Shown one piece after another: positions 6,223 to 11,686 of a stretch of 11,686 nt of DNA; position 1 is the first letter of the stretch, and each line of letters opens with the position of its first letter. The notes below the pieces were generated by a model that was not told where the DNA came from, did not search any database, and saw nothing but the letters and a program-made list of their open reading frames with translations. Origin of the DNA: an uncultured Collinsella sp. (GTDB taxonomy: Bacteria; Actinomycetota; Coriobacteriia; Coriobacteriales; Coriobacteriaceae); NCBI GenBank assembly GCA_958431945.1, contig CAUASQ010000047.1:1-11686 (forward strand), written 5' to 3'. A program made the position numbers and the translations under genes.

Positions 6223-6912
6223 CTAGGCGTCTTTCACCACGTCGGGACTCGTCGCACGCGATGCGCGATAGGCATCGGCCTCCTTGGAGACGCGTTCGAG
6301 CAGCTCGGATGTATCGACGCCCTCGACTTGCGCGACCGTTTCCACCGTCTGCATGGCGACCGCCCTCAGGTACGCGCACGCGCTGTCCCCCGGCTGCTCG
6401 AGGTCTATCTCCTCGCCGCCCTCCCGGGCAAAGCCGACCGCCATCACAAAGCCCATGATGCCCGAGACCAGAAAGCCCACCGCAAAGCTCGAATCTGCCT
6501 TGAGCTCTTCTCCGTCGGGGTGGACGATCTCTCTCACGCGGTCGATGATGATCGTATGGATGCCCTGCACGACCTGCTCGGCGGCACCCGCCCTCATGGT
6601 GATGACGATGCGCCGCAGCAGGCAGCGGACGTCGCGCCGGTCGAACGCCGAAAGGTCGCCCTCGCTCGAAAAATGCCAGAGGGCATCGGTGATGAGCTCG
6701 TTATCCTGCAGCAGCTGGGCTATGGCGATGGCGACGAGTTCATCGAAATCGTGAAAATAGTAGTAAAACGTTCCGCGATTGCACTGGGCGGCGCGGGTCA
6801 CCTCGCCAACCGACAGCTCGAAGATGCTGTTGTTCTCGATGAGCTCCCAAAACGCCTCGATGATACGGGTGCGTGCATCGGGCGCATCGGCGTCCTTACG
6901 CGGTCTCGCCAT
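6223..6912 (-). CDS. TetR/AcrR-family transcriptional regulator
   Basis: Encodes 229 residues. The N-terminus carries a standard TetR DNA-binding domain: a basic start (MARPRKDADAPDARTRI), then a helix-turn-helix at about 34-53 ending in RGTFYYYFHDFDEL. The C-terminal ligand domain is not specific to a known subfamily; it has an unusually hydrophobic stretch (about 145-165, FAVGFLVSGIMGFVMAVGFA) that may line a ligand pocket. The start is placed at ATG 6912, which overlaps the end of the upstream 1479-residue gene by 17 nt. A GTG at 6921 with AGGGG before it is a serious alternative that adds three residues. The overlap implies cotranscription and coupling. I infer that it represses the pair through the palindrome at 11385-11405. 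The inducing ligand is unknown. Sequence just past its stop repeats its last coding segment. Confidence 0.87.
   Translation of the reverse strand: MARPRKDADAPDARTRIIEAFWELIENNSIFELSVGEVTRAAQCNRGTFYYYFHDFDELVAIAIAQLLQDNELITDALWHFSSEGDLSAFDRRDVRCLLRRIVITMRAGAAEQVVQGIHTIIIDRVREIVHPDGEELKADSSFAVGFLVSGIMGFVMAVGFAREGGEEIDLEQPGDSACAYLRAVAMQTVETVAQVEGVDTSELLERVSKEADAYRASRATSPDVVKDA
6243..6273. repeat. Imperfect direct repeat of the TetR gene 3' end (coding copy)
   Basis: This is the in-gene partner of 6177-6205. It encodes part of the last 20 residues of the TetR protein, a region not conserved in the fold, so the C-terminus may have been rebuilt by local duplication. Confidence 0.6.
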
Positions 6913-9900
6913 GCGCCTCACCGCACCCCTGCGCCTTGGCGTTCATGATGAGCATCTGAAGACGGTTCTCCACGTTGGCGAAGCTCACGTCGGGATCGTA
7001 GTCGAGCGGCAGGAACTGCGCCGTGGGATACTGCTCCTTGAGCGCATGGATGAGCCCGCGCCCCACGACATGGTTGGGCAGACACCCGAACGGCTGCAGG
7101 ATCACGAAGTTGCGGCAGCCGCGTTTGGCGTGCTCGAGGATCTCCGCCGGAATCAGCACGCCCTCGCCCGCATCGAACGTATGGTGCAGGATCTTATCGC
7201 TCGCGCGCACGAGCTCGGGCATGCGCGTCGGCGGCTCGTAGAGCGGGCTCGCCGCGCCCAGGCGGTCGCAACGGTCGTGCGCGAGCTCGAACAGGTTGTC
7301 CGCCGTGGCGTACCAGGCCTTTTCGGGCAGCGACAGGTCGACGTGGAACTCGCGCGACTGCGCATGCTTGTAGAAATAGGTCTTGCGGATCACGTCGGTC
7401 ATGCGCGCCTCGATGACCTCGAGCCCGTTGTCCTCGAGGTAGCGCTCGATCTCGTGGTTGGCGCCGAGATGGAAATTGAGCAGGTACTCGCCCACGATGA
7501 GAACGGTCGGATGCGGGTTCGAGCGGTCGTACGGAACGGCGTCCATGATCGCAAGCGCGCGTTTGAAGCCCGTCGCCTGGCCTCTCAGCCCGGAGCGCTC
7601 CATGCCCTCGATAACCTCATCGAGCGCGCGGTCGAACGCAGCGTCCGCCGCGCCCTTCTCGACCTCGTAGGGACGGATGCGCCTAAGCATGGCCTCGAGG
7701 GTATCGATCATGGGAAGACCGTAGGCGATCTGGATGCTCGGGCCAAGGCCGAGCTTGAAGCCCGGATGCGCATTGTGGGCATCGACGTCGTCGTTGGTGA
7801 GCACCGGGACATAGTCGTATCCCGCGTCGTCGAGCGCGCGGCGCAGCAGGGGCATGTAGTGCGTCAGGCGGCAGTCGCCGATATACTTGCCAGTCACCAC
7901 GGCGACGTCGTGCGGGTCGTACTTACCGCTCTCGAGTGCCGCGAGCGCCTCGCCGATCACGATTTGCGCGGGGAAGCAGATGTCGTTGTGCACATAGCGT
8001 TTGCCCAGGCGGATGGCATCCTCGCGCCCGATATCAAGGGCCTCGGCGCGCACGCCCTGATTGCGCATCGCCGCGGTCATGAGCCTGCAGAACGCATGGG
8101 AGGTGTTGGGGACCAGCGCGATCTTGTCGTGCCGGTCGCGCTTGGTGTACTTGACCTTATACGGGTCGTCGAGCGGATGGACCGCGTGCACCCGGGCGCC
8201 CTCGGCACGCTCCTCCGCGCGACGACGGTTGACCGACTCGATAAACGAACGCACGCGAATGCCCATGGGACCGGCGACGTCGCTCTCATCGAGCTTGATC
8301 ATCATCGGAACCTTGGAGCCCATCTCGCCCATCATGCGCGCGATCTCGTCGGTGAGATACGCATCGTGGCCGCAGCCGAAGCTGCCCATCTGCACGAGCT
8401 CGAGCTCGGGCGTCGATGCGACGATGACCGCGCACGACAGCATGCGCGCATGGTAGTTGTTCACGATGTCGATGCGGCTGTTGGAAAGATCGACGTTGCA
8501 GACCCCCGGCACCGCATCGGGCGTCAGCACGGGGATGCCGCGCTCAGAGAAGAGCTTGGGCAGCCCGTGGTTGACCAGCGGGTCGTTGTGGTACGGGCGC
8601 GAAGCGATCACCACCGCGTAGCCGCCGTCCTCGCGCACGTTCTCGAGCACCTGCCTGCCGCGCAGCTGCAGCTGGTTCTCAAACGTCTGCTGCGCGCGGT
8701 CCGCCTGCTCGGTCGCCTTGGCAACCAGGTCGGCATCGATATCGAAGGTCTCCTTGCACCACGCCTTGAGCTGGCGGTTTCGGTCGCCCTCGTCGTACCA
8801 GTGGAACAGCGGCGTATCGAACGGAACGCCGAAACGCTCCTCCGGGTTATCGGAATTGCGCATCACGTAGGGGTATCCCTTTACGACGGCGCACATCCAC
8901 TCGCTGGTAGAGGCGGTGTTTTCGGTGGGCACCGTCGTGATGATGGGCATGAAGATGCGGTCGACGCCGGCGTCGACGAGATTGCGGATGTGCCCGTGGA
9001 CGAGCTTGGCCGGGAAGCACACGGTGTCGGATGTGACGTGCGCCAGACCGCGCTCGTACATCGCCTTGGTGCTGCGTCCCGAGACGCGCACCTTAAAGCC
9101 GAGCGTGCTGAAGAACGTCGACCAGAACGGCATGGTGTCCCAGAACTCGAGCACACGGGGAATGCCGATCGTGACATCGCGCCCCCCGCAGACGGGAACC
9201 GTGGGGCACGACTCGAACAGCAGCTTCTCGCGGTCGACAAAGAGATTGGGGGCAGCCGCGGTCCGGTCGCGCCCCGTGCCGGGTGCCTGTGCCTCGCAAG
9301 CACCCTGCGGACGCAGCTCCTCCGCCGCGGGAACCTCGCGCACGAGCTCATCCCATGAGATGGCGCCGCCGCGCGGGCAGCGATTGCCCGTGACGTAAAG
9401 CGAGCCGTCGCCAAATGCCACGACCGCGCGCTGGCAGCGGTTGTTGCACCGACGGCAGGTAACGCCGCCGAACTCGCGATGCTCGAAGCGCTCCACGGCA
9501 TCGAGCCCGATAAACGACGTGCCGGCGTCGCCCTTGCGGCATTCCTCGCGCGCGAGCAGGGCGATACCGATAGCGCCCATCAGCCCCGGGTGGGGCGCAC
9601 GCGTGACGGGTTTGCCCAGATACTGCTCGAATGCGCGCAGCACCGCGTCGTTTCGGAACGTGCCGCCCTGGACGACGACTTTGTCGCCCAGACGGTTGAG
9701 ATTTGAAACGCGAATGACCTTGGTGAACACGTTCTCGATAATCGAACGGCAGAGACCGGCCATGATGTCGCCCGGACCCTTACCGCGCCGCTGCTCGGAA
9801 ACGACGCTGCTGTTCATGAACACCGTGCAGCGGCTGCCGAGAACGGCGGGGGCTTTGGACGAAAATGCCTCGGTCGCGATATCCTCAACGGCTATTCCGA

Positions 9901-11335
9901 GGTTTTTGGCAAAACCCTCGAGGAACGAGCCGCAGCCCGCAGAGCACGCCTCGTTGACGACGATATCGGTCAGCACGCCGTGGTTGAGCCAGATGGCCTT
10001 CATATCCTGTCCGCCGATGTCGAGCACGAAGGTCGCATCGGGAACGCATGCGCACGCGGCGCGGGCGTGCGCGACCGTCTCGACCGTATGGTAGTCGGCG
10101 TGGAACGCGCGCGCGAAAAGCTCCTCGCCGTATCCCGTGGTGCCCACGGCATCGATCGCAAGCGTGACTCCCGCTGTCTCCCAGCGGTTCTTCAAGCTGA
10201 CAAGGCCCTGTTGGGCGACGTCGAGCGGTCTGCCGTTATTAGACGCGTAGAACGAATCGACAAGCTCACCCGCCTCATCGACCAGGGCGAACTTGGTCGT
10301 CGTGCTCCCCGAATCGATACCGAGCGCCACACGCACCGTCTCTCCGGGCGCATACGCATCCGGACCCTTTGCCGGCGTCTCTTTGCCATGGCGTGCCGTA
10401 AAATCCGCCTGCTCGGCAGGTGTGGCAAAAAAGGGCTGGGCAAGACGTCCCTCCCCGCTTGCGGGCGCGACCGTCTCGAGCTTATCCAGCCGGACAAAAG
10501 CGTCGGGAAGGTCGATCGGTTGGGACGATGCGAACATGTCGGTCAGCGACAGGGCGGCACCGCGCGCGACCATGATCTGCGGATCGCGCGGGACGATAAC
10601 CTGATCGTCCGATAGATTCAGTTGCTCCCGGAACACGCGGACCAGCGTGGGGTTGTAGGCGAGCGTACCGCCCTCGAAGATTACCGGCGGCTCGATGTCG
10701 ATACCCTGGGCCAGACCGCCGATCGTTTGGCGGGCGACCGCGTGAAGCGCCGAAAGCGCCAGGTCGGTGGTAGGAATGCCCTCGTTGAGCAGCGGCTGGA
10801 TATCGGTCTTTGCGTACACGCCGCAGCGGCCCGAGACCTCGTGGACGGTCGTTCCCCGGCTTGCGAGCTGCTCGAACTCGCCCGATTCGGTGCCGACCCC
10901 CATGAGCTTTGCCATCTCGTCGATAAATGCACCGGTACCGCCTGCGCACGAGCCGTTCATGCGCATGTCGGCAACCTCGATGTCTCCCTTATCGTTGGTG
11001 CGGAAGAAGATCATCTTGGCGTCTTGGCCGCCCAGCTCGATGGCGCAGCGCGTCTGCGGATAGAACCTGCTGATCGCGAGCGCGTTGGCGACCACCTCCT
11101 GAACGTACGAGGCGCCCAGCGCGGTCGCGATATCGCGCGCACCCGAGCCGGTCACCGCAACGCGCAGCGACTCATGGGGAAAGCGCTCGGCGAGCTCGCC
11201 GAGCATGGCGCGCACGCTCGCTGTCTGACACGCCCCGTGGCGGCGATATCCCCACCACGCCTCGGTCATATCCTCGTGCATCGCGTAAACTTTGGTCGTC
11301 GTCGACCCTACGTCCAGTCCTACTAGCAACGCCAT
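6896..11335 (-). CDS. Large acyl-CoA dehydratase activase / HgdB-like fusion protein (tandem BadF/HgdC ATPase, DUF2229 and COG3581-type regions)
   Basis: Encodes 1479 residues in one uninterrupted frame. There are two ASKHA ATPase domains of the BadF/BcrA/HgdC activase type. The first (1-265) has GLDVGSTTTK (6-15), ELGGQDAK (100-107) and EGGT (221); the second (335-600) has GIDSGSTTTK (339-348), DIGGQDMK (439-446) and QGGT (556). Each has the cluster-ligand pair of activases: C130/C171 and C464/C503. A Cys group follows (C627, C630, C634, C653). The rest is two HgdB-like halves: about 720-1040 (DUF2229, CFPAK at 773) and about 1070-1470 (CFPAQ at 1120, FGC at 1418). Known activases use ATP to drive an electron to very low potential for 2-hydroxyacyl-CoA dehydratases or double-cubane-cluster reductases. 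The cytoplasmic chemistry here is inferred and the substrate is unknown. GGAG lies 4 nt before ATG 11335. No CoA-transferase, dehydrogenase or ferredoxin gene adjoins it. A TetR gene follows in the same operon. Confidence 0.88.
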   Translation of the reverse strand: MALLVGLDVGSTTTKVYAMHEDMTEAWWGYRRHGACQTASVRAMLGELAERFPHESLRVAVTGSGARDIATALGASYVQEVVANALAISRFYPQTRCAIELGGQDAKMIFFRTNDKGDIEVADMRMNGSCAGGTGAFIDEMAKLMGVGTESGEFEQLASRGTTVHEVSGRCGVYAKTDIQPLLNEGIPTTDLALSALHAVARQTIGGLAQGIDIEPPVIFEGGTLAYNPTLVRVFREQLNLSDDQVIVPRDPQIMVARGAALSLTDMFASSQPIDLPDAFVRLDKLETVAPASGEGRLAQPFFATPAEQADFTARHGKETPAKGPDAYAPGETVRVALGIDSGSTTTKFALVDEAGELVDSFYASNNGRPLDVAQQGLVSLKNRWETAGVTLAIDAVGTTGYGEELFARAFHADYHTVETVAHARAACACVPDATFVLDIGGQDMKAIWLNHGVLTDIVVNEACSAGCGSFLEGFAKNLGIAVEDIATEAFSSKAPAVLGSRCTVFMNSSVVSEQRRGKGPGDIMAGLCRSIIENVFTKVIRVSNLNRLGDKVVVQGGTFRNDAVLRAFEQYLGKPVTRAPHPGLMGAIGIALLAREECRKGDAGTSFIGLDAVERFEHREFGGVTCRRCNNRCQRAVVAFGDGSLYVTGNRCPRGGAISWDELVREVPAAEELRPQGACEAQAPGTGRDRTAAAPNLFVDREKLLFESCPTVPVCGGRDVTIGIPRVLEFWDTMPFWSTFFSTLGFKVRVSGRSTKAMYERGLAHVTSDTVCFPAKLVHGHIRNLVDAGVDRIFMPIITTVPTENTASTSEWMCAVVKGYPYVMRNSDNPEERFGVPFDTPLFHWYDEGDRNRQLKAWCKETFDIDADLVAKATEQADRAQQTFENQLQLRGRQVLENVREDGGYAVVIASRPYHNDPLVNHGLPKLFSERGIPVLTPDAVPGVCNVDLSNSRIDIVNNYHARMLSCAVIVASTPELELVQMGSFGCGHDAYLTDEIARMMGEMGSKVPMMIKLDESDVAGPMGIRVRSFIESVNRRRAEERAEGARVHAVHPLDDPYKVKYTKRDRHDKIALVPNTSHAFCRLMTAAMRNQGVRAEALDIGREDAIRLGKRYVHNDICFPAQIVIGEALAALESGKYDPHDVAVVTGKYIGDCRLTHYMPLLRRALDDAGYDYVPVLTNDDVDAHNAHPGFKLGLGPSIQIAYGLPMIDTLEAMLRRIRPYEVEKGAADAAFDRALDEVIEGMERSGLRGQATGFKRALAIMDAVPYDRSNPHPTVLIVGEYLLNFHLGANHEIERYLEDNGLEVIEARMTDVIRKTYFYKHAQSREFHVDLSLPEKAWYATADNLFELAHDRCDRLGAASPLYEPPTRMPELVRASDKILHHTFDAGEGVLIPAEILEHAKRGCRNFVILQPFGCLPNHVVGRGLIHALKEQYPTAQFLPLDYDPDVSFANVENRLQMLIMNAKAQGCGEAHGETA

Positions 11336-11367
11336 AATGCTCCGTCTCTCGCATTTTTCCTGCTAGA

Positions 11368-11376
11368 GATATACCA
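11368..11376 (-). promoter_or_regulatory. Extended -10 promoter of the large-enzyme/TetR operon
   Basis: The minus strand reads TGGTATATC, an extended -10 element. Initiation near 11361 would give a leader of about 26 nt with GGAG before the ATG. The -35 position at 17 nt spacing (11391-11396) falls in the centre of the palindrome at 11385-11405 and is a poor match to TTGACA. Confidence 0.5.
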
Positions 11377-11384
11377 CTCTACGT

Positions 11385-11405
11385 AATACAACAGACTGTT
11401 GTATT
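11385..11405. promoter_or_regulatory. Candidate TetR operator: perfect 10-1-10 palindrome
   Basis: AATACAACAG and CTGTTGTATT flank a single central A. The arms are exact inverted copies. The site covers the -35 zone of the operon promoter, so a bound repressor would block polymerase. TetR-family proteins typically bind palindromes of this size in front of their own operons. No second copy was found in the window. Confidence 0.75.
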
Positions 11406-11417
11406 TAAACTCCGTAT

Positions 11418-11450
11418 AAAAAGCGGCTGCCGAAACGCTTCAGCAGCCGC
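11418..11450 (-). terminator. Terminator of the upstream minus-strand gene
   Basis: An 8-bp perfect stem, GCGGCTGC (11423-11430) with GCAGCCGC (11443-11450), is followed on the minus strand by TTTTTAT. It separates the gene at the window edge from the operator and promoter of the large-enzyme operon. Confidence 0.82.
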
Positions 11451-11616
11451 CGAATGCACCAACAGATTGTTCTGCGCGCTAGCACGTCGGGCAACGGAGC
11501 AGCACGGGCCCTCCGGTCATGCGCACCGCTCACGCCCGCGATGTCGCCGAGAGAGCTATCCACGCTTAGGGCTCCAACCAAGCAAGTCGCCCGCGCTCAG
11601 CAGATCCCTAAGCGAG
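11451..11616. other. Unassigned stretch: 3' region of the edge gene with imperfect repeats
   Basis: No convincing gene is seen in these 166 nt. They hold a perfect 9-bp inverted repeat, CGCTTAGGG (11563-11571) with CCCTAAGCG (11606-11614), and two imperfect direct repeats about 55-61 nt apart. A 34-codon minus-strand frame (11556-11660) preceded by GAGGAGG exists, but it overlaps the edge gene in another frame and is not accepted. Confidence 0.45.
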
Positions 11617-11636
11617 CTACTCGCACTCAGGAGCCA
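11533..11636. repeat. Imperfect direct repeats of about 45-50 nt spanning the edge gene stop
   Basis: CGCCCGCG recurs at 11533 and 11588, and GAGCTA at 11553 and 11614, each followed by CGC, AGG and GCTCC or GAGCC in the same order. Both copies carry TAG on the minus strand (11556-11558 and 11617-11619), the second being the stop of the edge gene. Identity is moderate and judged by eye. Confidence 0.4.
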
Positions 11637-11686
11637 TAGCCTGCTCCAAGAGCTCGGCATGCTCCTCCTCGAAAACCGTCCCCACA
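11617..11686 (-). CDS. C-terminal end of an unidentified protein (cut by the window edge)
   Basis: Only the last 22 codons and a TAG stop are in the window. They read as an acidic helix rich in Glu (FEEEHAELLEQAM, then APECE), with codon use like the neighbouring genes. A minus-strand terminator 166 nt downstream supports a gene ending here. The family cannot be named from so short a piece. The frame could also be a chance open stretch. Confidence 0.4.
   Translation of the reverse strand, partial: VGTVFEEEHAELLEQAMAPECE

Noticed and set aside
6779..9358. 859-codon plus-strand open frame opposite the large enzyme and TetR genes
   Set aside because: It is antisense to two genes with clear domains, its translation is a low-complexity His/Asp/Arg/Val pattern typical of the complement of GC-rich codons, and it has no recognised motif.
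11556..11660. 34-codon minus-strand frame with GAGGAGG before its ATG
   Set aside because: It overlaps the probable C-terminal frame of the edge gene, GAGGAGG is explained by Glu codons there, and the product resembles no known small protein.

Overview
The window looks like chromosome from a GC-rich anaerobic gut actinobacterium of the class Coriobacteriia, most like Collinsella. This is inferred from protein style, codon use and gene content; no marker gene is present to prove it. Five gene groups are visible and nearly all are on the minus strand. No tRNA, rRNA, CRISPR array, insertion sequence or phage gene was seen.

Positions 1-724 hold a complete manganese exporter gene (mntP, plus strand), with a strong intrinsic terminator in its leader and another after it. 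The second terminator lies between mntP and a convergent M20 dipeptidase gene (pepD, 765-2222). Positions 2371-3330 hold a compact two-gene toxin-antitoxin module, a RelB/DinJ-like ribbon-helix-helix antitoxin followed by a PIN-domain toxin. Its promoter sits inside a perfect 11-bp inverted repeat. The module is visibly more AT-rich than its neighbours and looks acquired. Positions 3333-6030 hold clpC, the AAA+ unfoldase of the ClpCP protease, with its own terminator and a Gly/Ala/Pro-rich C-terminal tail.

Positions 6223-11450 form the most interesting unit. A 1479-residue protein carries two tandem BadF/HgdC-type ATPase (CoA-dehydratase activase, 'archerase') domains, a small Cys cluster, and two HgdB-like catalytic halves. 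It is followed, with a 17-nt overlap, by a TetR-family regulator. A perfect 10-1-10 palindrome overlaps the promoter of the pair and is the obvious candidate operator. The reading is a self-contained ATP-driven low-potential electron-transfer enzyme, made from one chain and controlled by its own repressor. Its substrate is unknown, and no CoA-ester pathway genes lie beside it.

Positions 11451-11686 contain the probable 3' end of one more minus-strand gene, an unassigned stretch with imperfect direct repeats, and the terminator that separates this gene from the large-enzyme operon. Two places, after the TetR gene and after the last partial gene, show imperfect direct repeats of gene-end sequence just past the stop codon.
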